From NCBI GenBank assembly GCA_028378565.1, contig JAONMX010000003.1, positions 1-64,000 on the forward strand: a stretch of DNA of 64,000 bases, in the 5' to 3' direction. The position numbers were made by a program, and so were the translations under genes. Below the pieces are notes generated by a model. That model made no database searches, was not told the DNA's origin, and saw only the letters and a list, made by a program, of their open reading frames with translations. This document shows, one piece after another, positions 20,079-28,865 of this stretch (position 1 is its first letter; every line of letters begins with the position of its first letter). The DNA comes from Bacteriovoracaceae bacterium (GTDB lineage: Bacteria > Bdellovibrionota > Bacteriovoracia > Bacteriovoracales > Bacteriovoracaceae).

Positions 20079-21291
20079 TTGGATCTACCTCTAAAACTAA
20101 AACTGAAGCGTCATGCTTCAAAAATTCTGATTTATTTGATTTTTTTAATTGAAAAAAGACTTCATTTAAAAAGTTTTTTGCATTTGTAATTTGAGCATCT
20201 TCTAATAATCTTACAATAACTTCGTCCGTTGAATCAAGGTTTCGACTAACCCCTGGTGAAAGTATTGTCACCTGCTGAGCTCTATCGAGACTTCCTTTAA
20301 AATAAGCCTTATCAAAATAGTTTTCATTTAAAGGAAAGTTATTACTAAGGTCAAACTCAGATGTATTGCTTGTAAATTTGAAATCTCCGAAGGAGTAACC
20401 AAAGTACTGAAGGTTTTTCATATCAACTTTTAACACAAAAAATTGTAGCAAATCCGGTTGATCTCTATCTATTAGTTCAAGCTCTCGACATTCATTTATA
20501 AGCTCTTCTAAAAATGTTTCAATTGATTCTTTATCTAGTGTCTTTATATCGGCCAAAGACTCAAAGTGAGATAAAATGATACTTGATGTGACATAGCTTT
20601 GAGCACTCGAAAGAACAATGCAAATTTCTCCCTCTCTTTTTACAAGGTCAAAAAACTCACCACCATTACTCATACCTGCGGCGAATTTTGAGGAAAGTGT
20701 TAGTCCTTTAATTTTCTCTTGTTTCAAAGGAACTAATTGTTCATGAAGCTTTTTAACTCTTTGCAATTCACTCAAAGAGAGTCTCATTATTTTGTTTAAG
20801 TTTTCTTTAACTTCTTTGGCTTGAGCAAACTCTTTTAGAAGCCTTGTCTTATCTAGTAATGAACGAATCATTGGATAAGACATTTTTACGTCTTGCCCAT
20901 AATCAATAACACCTTCAATATCTCTCGTCTTACGGCACAACTCTAAAAGGTCCCATTCTTTATCTCCAATAGTCTTTCCATCGAAGGCAAGTAACATGGT
21001 TGCGTTTGTCACTTTCCGAATAACGTTAAGCCTTTCAAAGTCTTTAGCAATAATTGCATAATCTATAACAATAATATTTTCAGGTGACACAAGGGACTTC
21101 TTATATAGTAACCAATCCTTAATATCTCCAAAAACAAGTTCTAAAGCATAATCACTAAAGTCACTCTCAATTGGAGCTAAGTAGTAATCTAGTTTCGTAT
21201 CTCTTCTAAAAACAATTAATTGACTCATTTTAGCGACAAATTCCTTTTTAACAGGCCAATTCACGACCTTGGTAAAGCTTCGAATTTCCAT
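20059..21291 (-). CDS. degenerate SpoIIE/RsbU phosphatase-like protein
   Basis: About 410 residues. The N-terminal ~130 residues resemble a receiver-like alpha/beta domain without a clear phospho-acceptor Asp. A short coiled coil follows. From about 195 on, the layout matches PP2C-type SpoIIE phosphatases (QLVPLKQEKIKGLTLSSKF, MSNGGEFFDLV), but the metal ligands are gone: GGD is GGE, the D-x-x-GHG loop is SSAQSYVTSS, and the late TDG is LSPGVSR. It is therefore probably a non-catalytic regulator of an anti-sigma pathway. The ATG at 21291 is used; a TTG lies 9 bp upstream and an ATG at 21228 is possible. Neither has a good Shine-Dalgarno. Confidence 0.65.
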
Positions 21292-21458
21292 TATATGCAA
21301 AGAATTCGTGTCAGTGTGAACTTTTTCCTATCATGACATAACTACCTGAAAGTTCGTTAAGACCGCCCTAAAAGTTAAAGTAAACACAAAAAAATACCGA
21401 GACGCATCAAAGCGAAGCTAAAATAGTAATTATAAGTAGTGAACTAAGGGCCATTGCT

Positions 21459-22211
21459 ATGCCAAAAAAGAACAAAGTGGTTGATATGAAAAATGTTGTT
21501 TCTCTACATGGGAATAATGGAATCAGTGAAAAGAAAACTGTTGAGTCTTTAACTAAAGAGGTCAACGCTCTCAAAGCTGAACAAAAAGAATTCTGCGAAA
21601 TGGCAGTTAGATCAATCCTTCATGCACTGGACTGTAAAGACCATTATACCTACGGTCATTCAATGCGTGTTACTTATTACTCACTAGTCCTAGGTAAAGA
21701 GATAGGTCTTGATGAAGAGGGTTTATACGACCTTGAAATGGCTTCTCTATTTCACGATATCGGAAAGATTGCCGTACCTGATGAAGTCCTTTGTAAGCCA
21801 GCGAGATTAACAGAAGAAGAATTTATAGTTATGAAGAGCCATCCAGAAAAGTCTGCTGAGATTCTTGAAGGTTTTAAGCCTTTTGAACAAGCTGCTAAGT
21901 ACGCTCGTCATCACCATGAAAGATATGATGGTAGAGGTTACCCGGACGGTATGAAAGGGGAAGAGATACCTCTCTTTTCAAGAATTATACTTATTGCCGA
22001 TACATTTGATGCTATGACATCAACAAGACCTTATCGTAAAGGTCTTCCTTATGAAGTTGCTTTCGAAGAACTACATGAATTTTCAGGAAGTCAATTTGAC
22101 CCATTTCTTGTAGAAAAATTCTGTGAAGCAATGGCAAGAGAGAAAAACAAGAACGAATCCACATTTACACTTTCAATTATCGAAGGTGAATTCGCAAAAG
22201 ACGCTGCTTAG
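21459..22211 (+). CDS. HD-GYP domain cyclic-di-GMP phosphodiesterase
   Basis: 250 residues. Hydrolyses c-di-GMP. The first ~45 residues are a short coiled N-terminus without a sensor domain. The HD-GYP domain spans ~46-235 with the catalytic H99-D100 in FHDIGK, K103, the HHE at 152-154, GYP at 160-162, and the trailing ARI/D segment (FSRIILIADTFDAMTSTRPYR). All key residues are intact, unlike the HD-GYP relative near 3-4 kb. AAGGG is 8 bases before the ATG. It stands alone, divergent from the SpoIIE-like gene. With no input domain, control may come from partners or expression. Confidence 0.93.
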   Translation: MPKKNKVVDMKNVVSLHGNNGISEKKTVESLTKEVNALKAEQKEFCEMAVRSILHALDCKDHYTYGHSMRVTYYSLVLGKEIGLDEEGLYDLEMASLFHDIGKIAVPDEVLCKPARLTEEEFIVMKSHPEKSAEILEGFKPFEQAAKYARHHHERYDGRGYPDGMKGEEIPLFSRIILIADTFDAMTSTRPYRKGLPYEVAFEELHEFSGSQFDPFLVEKFCEAMAREKNKNESTFTLSIIEGEFAKDAA

Positions 22212-22256
22212 TCGACCAAGAGAATATAAAATCCTCTGAGTATTCTAGCCTCAACC

Positions 22257-22278
22257 AGAAGTGAAATCGTTCACTTCT
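22257..22278. terminator. hairpin between convergent genes
   Basis: Perfect 9-bp stem AGAAGTGAA/TTCACTTCT with an ATCG tetraloop. The stem can be extended by CTCA/TGAG and CTAG/CTAG with small bulges. It lies between the stops of the HD-GYP gene and the acidic protein. No T-tract follows on either strand, so it may be an inefficient bidirectional terminator or an mRNA 3'-end stabiliser. Confidence 0.5.
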
Positions 22279-22285
22279 TCTGAGT

Positions 22286-23542
22286 CTAGTTAATAATAAG
22301 TTCGGTGGCAGCTTGTTCTAGATCATTTACTTCTGTTTCAGATGTTTGGCCTCTTTCACAAAAGTCTGTCGCTTCATTTGTATTGATGTAATAAGCCTGC
22401 ACTTTTGAACAGTCATCATCACTCATATAAACATTTTTGATCACACACTCCGGATCTTTACTATTTTGCTTAGACCACCTTAAATTTTCTCGACACTGAA
22501 GATAAGCAAACTTATCAACACAGGCCCAATGTTTCTCTATACAGTTATAAACGAGGCCTCGCCCATAGCGAGTATAATTTGGAGGTTCAACGTACTTAAG
22601 GTCATCAATTTTCTTTTGCTCTTGATCAGAAATCTCTTTTTGCTCTTCCGTTTTCTTTGCAATCTCTTTCATCTGTTCATCAAGTGAACCTGACTTTTCT
22701 TCTTTAACAGAGCTCTCTCCTACACGCTCCTCCATTCCCAATGGAACGGCATTTGTCTCTGGAGGTATATCAACAACTGGTTCTTTCTTCTCATCAGGCT
22801 GATCTGTGGATGGCTCATCTTTCATTTCAGGAGCTTTTACTTCAGCTACCTTAATCTCTTCTACTTCTGGAGTAGGTTCTTTAACTGCAACCTTAACTTC
22901 AACTGGTTCTACGACTGGTTCTTTTACTGGTTCTTTTACTGGTTCTTTTTTTACTTCTTGTTTTGCTTCTTGTGGTACGACAATTTTCTCAGTTGGTGCT
23001 TTTTCTACCGCAGTTTTCTTGTCTTCTACTTCTGCTACAACTACTTCTTTATTTTTATTTGCTTGCTCGACATTTTCTTTCGCAACTTTTTTCTTTTTTC
23101 TTACCTTTCGTTTTGGTTTAGGTTTTGGTGCAGCATTAAGGATTTTCTGAGCTTCGTCTTCAGCACTGTCATCAGTATTTAAAAATGAATCAGCGGCCAA
23201 GGCGATAACAATAACAATGAGACCAACTCTCATTAACTTTTTCTTCTTTTCTGCCTTTGCTTGCTCTTCGTCTAACTCTTCCTCTTCGTCGTCATCTAGA
23301 TCGTCATCCTCGTCTTCGTCGTCTGCGTCTTCGCTCTCAGATTCACCTTCAATATCTACATCAGTCTTGTCAGAGGCAATTGCTTCAGATTCTTCTGCAT
23401 CAACATCAAACTCACCTGTGTCCTCATCAAATTCATCATCATCTTCATATTCATCATCAGACTTATTTCCACCAGGAAGCTTACTTCTAAGGTCAGAAAT
23501 CATGTCTTGAAATTTTTCTTTTAACTCATCTAACTTACTCAT
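22286..23542 (-). CDS. acidic single-span membrane protein with KEPV repeats and Cys-rich C-terminus
   Basis: 418 residues from the ATG at 23542, which has AAGGA 6 bases upstream; an ATG 10 codons earlier is not needed. The N-terminal ~110 residues are strongly acidic (Asp/Glu runs) and should be cytoplasmic. One TM segment (LMRVGLIVIVIALAADSFL) follows, then a basic KPKPKRKVRKKKK stretch, a Lys/Glu/Pro/Val-rich stalk with exact KEPV repeats, and a C-terminal ~90-residue domain with six cysteines (YNCIEKHWACVDKFAYLQC...). The architecture resembles a TonB/TolA-like envelope-spanning stalk with a periplasmic binding head. No family recognised; a link between cytoplasm and envelope is inferred. 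Confidence 0.75.
   Translation of the reverse strand: MSKLDELKEKFQDMISDLRSKLPGGNKSDDEYEDDDEFDEDTGEFDVDAEESEAIASDKTDVDIEGESESEDADDEDEDDDLDDDEEEELDEEQAKAEKKKKLMRVGLIVIVIALAADSFLNTDDSAEDEAQKILNAAPKPKPKRKVRKKKKVAKENVEQANKNKEVVVAEVEDKKTAVEKAPTEKIVVPQEAKQEVKKEPVKEPVKEPVVEPVEVKVAVKEPTPEVEEIKVAEVKAPEMKDEPSTDQPDEKKEPVVDIPPETNAVPLGMEERVGESSVKEEKSGSLDEQMKEIAKKTEEQKEISDQEQKKIDDLKYVEPPNYTRYGRGLVYNCIEKHWACVDKFAYLQCRENLRWSKQNSKDPECVIKNVYMSDDDCSKVQAYYINTNEATDFCERGQTSETEVNDLEQAATELIIN
22914..22949. repeat. three perfect 12-bp tandem repeats (KEPV-coding)
   Basis: ACTGGTTCTTTT repeated three times without mismatch. On the minus strand each unit encodes Lys-Glu-Pro-Val in the periplasmic stalk of the acidic membrane protein. 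Unit length is a multiple of three, so slippage would change stalk length without breaking the frame. Confidence 0.85.
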
Positions 23543-23637
23543 ATCCTTTCCTTGGGAACAAGTCTTTGCCAACTCTACGCAAATAAGATATTTTTTATCT
23601 GTTTTTTAACTTATCGAAATATTTAGGAAAAAGTTAA

Positions 23638-24270
23638 GTGGTTGATATTAATGAAGGTGTAATAAAATTCAATACTAAGGAGCATTTTCAAACAAATGCT
23701 CTTGAGCCCAATGAATACAGGACTCTCGAAAGCTGGAGAGAAAAGCTCTGGGATATCAAGTTAATAGGTAGTTACTGCCCTTCAAACATTGGTTACGGCA
23801 ACCTTAGTGTAAAAGTAGATTACTCAGATATATTACAAACTTCAGAACCCCAGTTTTTAATTACAGGGACACAGACAGGTCACAAGAAAAATCTTGATGG
23901 AAATGATTATGTTAGAGTCTTGAATTTTGATCAAGAAAACTTCTCTGTTACTTCTTCAGGTCCGTGCTCTCCAAGTAGTGAAACACCATCTCACTTCTCT
24001 CTTTATAAGGCGAAGTCTGACATAAATGCTATTTTTCATGTCCACGACAATATCATTTGGAAATATCTTAGCGAAAATCATGATCTCGCAACTCCAGCAG
24101 ATGTAGAATATGGCACACCTGAAATGGCCAAACAATTCTTAAACCTTGATTTACCTGATAAAGGAATTATTGTGATGAAGGGTCATGAAGATGGGTTTTT
24201 ATCATATGCTAAAAATATGGAAGAAGCGGGAGAATTACTTTTAGAAATCTATAATAAACTCAATCGGTAA
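23638..24270 (+). CDS. class II aldolase/adducin-like protein
   Basis: 210 residues from a GTG with AGGA 9 bases upstream. Features of the class II aldolase/adducin fold include GNLSVKV near 57, FLITGTQTG near 85, a PSSETPSHFSLYKA segment near 118, and IFHVHD (HxH metal ligands, ~136-141) with a later KGHEDG histidine. Such enzymes cleave or epimerise phosphorylated sugars using Zn, but here the acidic catalytic residue and substrate are not obvious. It converges on the ATP-grasp-like gene with a 30-bp overlap. The substrate is unknown. Confidence 0.75.
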   Translation: MVDINEGVIKFNTKEHFQTNALEPNEYRTLESWREKLWDIKLIGSYCPSNIGYGNLSVKVDYSDILQTSEPQFLITGTQTGHKKNLDGNDYVRVLNFDQENFSVTSSGPCSPSSETPSHFSLYKAKSDINAIFHVHDNIIWKYLSENHDLATPADVEYGTPEMAKQFLNLDLPDKGIIVMKGHEDGFLSYAKNMEEAGELLLEIYNKLNR

Positions 24271-25296
24271 TCTCTTATCACTTACTTTTTTCCATAATTT
24301 CATTAATCTTAAATTTATCTCTTTTTTTGAATCATCAAAAATTAAAAAGTGAACAAATTTATAGTGAAATGAACTAGTGATAACAACACCTTTTTGATCA
24401 TTCTTTTCAAGTAAATCGTCTTCAATCGCCAGTAAACAGTCTGTAAATGTTTTAACTCTTAAGTCTTTTTTATTAAAAATGAACCATCCTGCAAGAGGAC
24501 TATTCAAGTTAATTTTGTTTTTCATTAGATTTGAAATTAATCCCATACTCTTTCTTGCATTAATTTCCATTAATAAATAGTAATCAGTTTTTGTGCTTTT
24601 TTGATACTTTATAGAATCAATCTGTATGACATCTTCCCAGCCAAGTTTTTTTATTTCTTTGAATACAGGTTTTAAGGATTCCTCAACATGAGTTTTATCT
24701 TCTAACTGGCCAACAAAGGAGCCCTTATAAAAGAAGTTTTTATTGATTATATTTTCTGAAAAAAAGATTTTACCGTCTGGCATAAGAGAAGTACCAAAAT
24801 CGGCAATTCTTGGTAAATTTTCTTCGTAGAGATATTTTGAATCCATATTTAAAAACTTAAGAGTTTCAGGAATATTTGTGATAAAAGTATTTATCCCACT
24901 AAATGAATAAATATCCTTACAAATATAGTTTTTCTTAAACTCAATATCTCTTCCAAAAAAGATCCCGCCATCGTGATTAATAAGTCCTAGCTGTTTAGAT
25001 AACTCAAATGAAAATTCTTTAGAGTTTATTTTTTTTGCCAATTCTATTTGGTCATACTTTCCCCACCATGGATTGGCCCTGCCCACTTTTACTACATTTG
25101 GACATTCTTCTTCTTTTGTTTTTTCTATGTAGTCTAAAAATTTGGGATTATATTCAGTATTTGTTTTTAGGCAAACATCAGCATTTTCACACCATAAGAA
25201 AAGATCATCCCAAGCGGAATGTTGATTTTCAATTATTTTTCCAGATGATAAGCACTGTTCATAATTATCGTTAAGGTAATATATTATTTTTTCCAT
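24241..25296 (-). CDS. ATP-grasp-like protein, possible ligase
   Basis: 351 residues, soluble. The recognisable part is the C-terminal half: GWEDVIQIDSIKY followed by YLLMEINARKSMG (around 218-252), which looks like the metal/ATP-binding strand and 'E-x-N-x-R' motif of ATP-grasp enzymes. Upstream, GGIFFGRDIEFKKNYICKD could hold the phosphate-contacting lysine. ATP-grasp proteins make amide or ester bonds between a carboxylate and a nucleophile. It overlaps the DUF455 gene by 13 bp, so the two are translated together. The assignment rests on motif reading only. It could instead be an uncharacterised family of the same fold. Confidence 0.5.
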   Translation of the reverse strand: MEKIIYYLNDNYEQCLSSGKIIENQHSAWDDLFLWCENADVCLKTNTEYNPKFLDYIEKTKEEECPNVVKVGRANPWWGKYDQIELAKKINSKEFSFELSKQLGLINHDGGIFFGRDIEFKKNYICKDIYSFSGINTFITNIPETLKFLNMDSKYLYEENLPRIADFGTSLMPDGKIFFSENIINKNFFYKGSFVGQLEDKTHVEESLKPVFKEIKKLGWEDVIQIDSIKYQKSTKTDYYLLMEINARKSMGLISNLMKNKINLNSPLAGWFIFNKKDLRVKTFTDCLLAIEDDLLEKNDQKGVVITSSFHYKFVHFLIFDDSKKEINLRLMKLWKKVSDKRLPIEFIIDF

Positions 25297-26096
25297 TGCT
25301 TTCTATTTACCACTGAAAAATCATCTCTATAGCTATCTAAAGAGTTGATGAAATCATGATCTAACCCTGCAAGTTGCCTTCCTTCAAAGTCAAAGGTTAT
25401 TCCCTTTCCTCTTGAGGGGGATATTTTATCAGGAAGCAATTCTTGATAATATTCAAATAAAGACTGATCTTTAATTTTTGATTTAATATACTTTACTCCT
25501 CGAGCAACATGAGAAATTTCATCTTTATAGACAGTATCCATAATTTTTGCAGATTCAAAATCTTCAATCTCATTAAAAATACTTCGATAGTAAGAAGCAA
25601 AGTCTAAATTGGCCTGCTCAAAGGTTAAGGCCATAAGGGCATAGAACTCTTCAAATGATTTAACTGCCGGCATATACTCCCAAAAAAAACTGTTCACAGG
25701 GAGGTCGCCAAATTCAACCCCAAAGTCATTCATTCTTTTGATGTATATTTCCAAATGTTTTTGTTCATCATGAATTGTGGCCAACACACTCTTTTTTGTT
25801 TGTGTATCGACTTCAGGAAAGAGCAAGAGGGCCTGAGCAAACATTTCAATTGCTAAAAGCTCATGATTGGCAAAGAAGTGCAAAGCAACGCCTTTTTTTT
25901 CATCTAAATGGAAAGTTGTTTTCTTTGGAAACTTGGCCTGAACGCTTGAGAACTCTAAGTGTTTTGGTCTTCCGGGTGTTTTACTTTCATGAGGTTCATA
26001 ACATAAATCAAAATCAATATTATCTACTTGATAGAGTTTTTCACCTAGGTCAGTACCATCTAGCAATGTTTTACAGTATTCACCTAAAGAACTCAT
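25284..26096 (-). CDS. DUF455-family ferritin-like protein
   Basis: 270 residues. Two helix pairs carry the di-iron ligand pattern of the ferritin-like fold: HELLAIEMFAQ (Glu) and DEQKHLEIY (Glu and His) near 74-115, then TFEQANLDFA (Glu) and DEISHVARG (Glu and His) near 158-200. This matches PF04305, related to the tRNA hydroxylase MiaE. A hydroxylation or oxidation reaction is likely, but the substrate is unknown. The gene starts 3 bp after the helicase stop and overlaps the ATP-grasp-like gene, so helicase, oxidase and putative ligase form one operon. Confidence 0.8.
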   Translation of the reverse strand: MSSLGEYCKTLLDGTDLGEKLYQVDNIDFDLCYEPHESKTPGRPKHLEFSSVQAKFPKKTTFHLDEKKGVALHFFANHELLAIEMFAQALLLFPEVDTQTKKSVLATIHDEQKHLEIYIKRMNDFGVEFGDLPVNSFFWEYMPAVKSFEEFYALMALTFEQANLDFASYYRSIFNEIEDFESAKIMDTVYKDEISHVARGVKYIKSKIKDQSLFEYYQELLPDKISPSRGKGITFDFEGRQLAGLDHDFINSLDSYRDDFSVVNRKQWKK

Positions 26097-26099
26097 GAA

Positions 26100-28799
26100 T
26101 TATCTTTTCTTTCTTTTTCTTTTGGTAGAGACACCTTTTTTCTTGCCTGAACCACCAGAATTTTTCCCTGCGATCTTGGCAAACTTCTTAGAATTTCCCT
26201 CACCAGCTTTTTTATATGACTTCTTCTTAGAGCCTTTATTTCCAGACTTATTATTACTTGGATTTGAACCTAGATAGCCCTTACGACCTCTCTTAAACTT
26301 TCTTTCATGAAAGCATTGTTCACAAATATTAAATCGAGAGTTATCTGGCAATTTACAGCCGCAGCTACTACAAGTTGGAATAATTTTAGCACTCAAGAGT
26401 GTATTCAACTTCTCTATGGCCAAAGACTTATTATCTAATAACTTTTCTTCCTCATAAAAGAAGTTTTTATTATTAAAGTGTCTACTCAGCCATTGATAAA
26501 GCTCTACACACTTAATTGAAGTTTCTAAATAATCAATGTCGTTAGACTTATGGTCAATTTCTTCGTTTGGAATTGATTGTGAAGCAACAAAGTGATTTAG
26601 TATCCAAACATAGTATTGAACATGCTCAAGTAACCCTAGGTTAACTGGAGCACAAGCAAAACCAAAGATTTCAGCATTTGTTAAAATTTCTTTTTCATCT
26701 GCGTCTTCAACGGTCTCAGATAATTCAATCATTTCCTTGAGCTCAACACAATAGAAAGGCTTTTGAAAAGTCATGGTATTAAATAAACGTAAGAACTCTG
26801 AAAGCTTAAGCTGAGTTAAGCCATTACTATCAAGAGCACCATTCACTTGGCTAAAAATATCAAGGTCAGGACCAACCATACATTTCGTAGATTGATCTAA
26901 CTGAATAGATAGAGCTTCTTGTACTTGCTCTAATCCCTCATCCACTTTAGTTAAGCAAGTTACATATCCTGTCGGAAATCTTTTATATCGACCTGCTCTA
27001 CCAGCAATTTGCTTGATCTCACTATCAGTGATCATATGTTCTTGATTGTTATAGTGCTTCGTTAAGGTAGAGAAAACCACTCGCTTAATTGGCAAGTTCA
27101 TCCCCATAGCAATTGCATCGGTACTAACCATAATATCGGTTTCACCAACATCAAACTTTCGAGCTTGTTCCCGTCGAACCTCAGGAGAAAGTCTTCCGTA
27201 AACAATTGATACTTTAAACCCGAGTCTCTCGAGGTCTCTTTTATAGCGAAGTGCATTTCTTCTTGAAAAAACAATTAATGCATCATTTTTTTCTAGTTGA
27301 GATAAAATGATTGGCTTTTCTTGAACCTCAAGCTTCGTCATTCTCTCATAATTTTTTATTTCAAGCTCATCACCGCAAAGCTCAACAATTTGTTGAACAA
27401 GATTTAATGCACTTGAGTCTCCACATAGGTGAACTTCAGTTGCAAAAATATTTACCAGTGCCCGTGTCCAGGCCCAGCCTCTTTGCTTATCTGTGATCAT
27501 CTGTATTTCATCAATGACGGCACAATCAAATGCTTCATTCAACTTGGCCATTTCAATTGTCGATGAGTAGTGAGTAGAGTTAGGAATTTCTATGACTTCT
27601 TCACCTGTAAGAAGTGTTGTCGTACATCCTTTATTATTTAATGTGTCGTACAATTCTGCAGCTAGTAAGCGAAGAGGAGCAAGATAACATCCTTTTCCTG
27701 CTTTACTTAAAGCTTCGATGGAATGGTAGGTCTTACCGGAGTTAGTAGGACCCATATGATAAATAATTTTTCTCTTTATCGTTCTGGCCTGACTATGAAT
27801 CCAAAACTCTCCAATATACTCTTGTAGAATTGTTCCTGAGATATCTTTTCTCTTAAGAACCATTACTGACTTAATTAATTTCTTAAACTCTCGACCAAGA
27901 TACTTTTCACTACGCCAAATACCTTGTCCCATTTGGTTGAAGAACTTCTTCATTTCTTCTTCGCCAACTAAGTCATCATTAATGTCGTCCTCGTAGAGTA
28001 GACCTTTAAGAAATGGTAGTAATTTGTGTTCTTGTCTTTTTGCAAGATCAGAAGGAAAAGTAAATTTCTCTTTTATGGTATTTTTAATTTGAGATTCAAG
28101 TCTATTAATTGTACTTCTTTTTAATCTTGATCTTTGTTTAAAAAGAGATTTTTCAACTGCTTTTTGCATTTGATTAAAGAGGTAGTAAGCATCATCAATA
28201 CCAATTTTTTCTAATCTTTCGTCAAAGTCTTTTTCAAGTTCCTCAACTATTTTTTCACTTTCAGATAAAACAATTTCCCTAAGCTTTCCTCGGTAGTCCC
28301 CTTGGCAAGCAACACATGTACATGGAAGGTCTCCCATTCTCACATCAATGGTCAAATTCTCTTTAATCATTGTCTGTGAAGCTTGATGAGAACTCTTAGT
28401 GACTTCAATCCAATCTATAATACTTTTCTTACTTAGATCTAAGACCTTTTGATTAACTTCACCATCTTGCCCAAAGTAAAACATCTCTCTTTCTGGAAAG
28501 AGGCAGTCATCTAAGAAAATTAATTCGAGAACATTACTTCTTGAAACGAATTCATTAAAGTTAACAAATTCTTTAGAGAAGCTCTTTGTTAAGCTTGGGT
28601 ATTGTTTTAAAAATTCTCTAATTGTTGTTTGAACATCTTCAAGAAATTCTAAAATCAGAAGAGCGTCTTCTTCTTCTCTTACAAAGCTTTCATCTTCTCC
28701 AGAAAAGCCATTTACTTTCGTAATAGTTTTTCTTTCAGAATCAATAAAGTTTTTTATATTGGAATAGTCTGGTAGGTGATTTAGGTCGTGTTGAGACAC
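26100..28799 (-). CDS. Suv3-like DExH/superfamily 2 RNA helicase
   Basis: About 900 residues. Motif I is GPTNSGKT (about 350-357) and motif II is DEIQ (about 430-433), both hallmarks of the Suv3 mitochondrial-degradosome helicases. Motif VI is QIAGRAGR (about 597-604). A CxCxxC near 160-165 in the novel N-terminal domain and a CSSCGC...CEQC zinc ribbon near 815-835 flank the core. The last ~65 residues are a Lys/Gly/Ser-rich basic tail, probably nucleic-acid binding. GTG 28799 is chosen because GGA lies 8 bases upstream; TTG 28805 is also in frame but sits 2 bases from it. Role: probably RNA unwinding or decay. It is the first gene of an operon with DUF455 and ATP-grasp-like genes. Confidence 0.88.
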   Translation of the reverse strand: MSQHDLNHLPDYSNIKNFIDSERKTITKVNGFSGEDESFVREEEDALLILEFLEDVQTTIREFLKQYPSLTKSFSKEFVNFNEFVSRSNVLELIFLDDCLFPEREMFYFGQDGEVNQKVLDLSKKSIIDWIEVTKSSHQASQTMIKENLTIDVRMGDLPCTCVACQGDYRGKLREIVLSESEKIVEELEKDFDERLEKIGIDDAYYLFNQMQKAVEKSLFKQRSRLKRSTINRLESQIKNTIKEKFTFPSDLAKRQEHKLLPFLKGLLYEDDINDDLVGEEEMKKFFNQMGQGIWRSEKYLGREFKKLIKSVMVLKRKDISGTILQEYIGEFWIHSQARTIKRKIIYHMGPTNSGKTYHSIEALSKAGKGCYLAPLRLLAAELYDTLNNKGCTTTLLTGEEVIEIPNSTHYSSTIEMAKLNEAFDCAVIDEIQMITDKQRGWAWTRALVNIFATEVHLCGDSSALNLVQQIVELCGDELEIKNYERMTKLEVQEKPIILSQLEKNDALIVFSRRNALRYKRDLERLGFKVSIVYGRLSPEVRREQARKFDVGETDIMVSTDAIAMGMNLPIKRVVFSTLTKHYNNQEHMITDSEIKQIAGRAGRYKRFPTGYVTCLTKVDEGLEQVQEALSIQLDQSTKCMVGPDLDIFSQVNGALDSNGLTQLKLSEFLRLFNTMTFQKPFYCVELKEMIELSETVEDADEKEILTNAEIFGFACAPVNLGLLEHVQYYVWILNHFVASQSIPNEEIDHKSNDIDYLETSIKCVELYQWLSRHFNNKNFFYEEEKLLDNKSLAIEKLNTLLSAKIIPTCSSCGCKLPDNSRFNICEQCFHERKFKRGRKGYLGSNPSNNKSGNKGSKKKSYKKAGEGNSKKFAKIAGKNSGGSGKKKGVSTKRKRKKR

Positions 28800-28821
28800 T
28801 TGCAATTTCCGTTTTTAAGTT

Positions 28822-28851
28822 ATGCTCTCATCATACACAAGATGAGAGCAT
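28822..28851. terminator. 11-bp stem hairpin upstream of the helicase gene
   Basis: Perfect inverted repeat ATGCTCTCATC/GATGAGAGCAT with an 8-nt loop, between the M28 aminopeptidase stop and the helicase start (both minus). No T-tract follows, so it may separate the two genes weakly or act in the helicase mRNA leader. Confidence 0.5.
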
Positions 28852-28865
28852 CGGTAAATTGTCTA

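Noticed and set aside
21291..21300. TATAAT overlapping the SpoIIE-like start as a promoter
   Set aside because: The -35 spacing is wrong (19 bp to TTCACA), and it would force an otherwise unsupported downstream start.
23217..23510. Long Ser-rich frames opposite the acidic membrane protein
   Set aside because: They are antisense shadows of GAT/GAA (Asp/Glu) repeats, low complexity, and lack Shine-Dalgarno sites.
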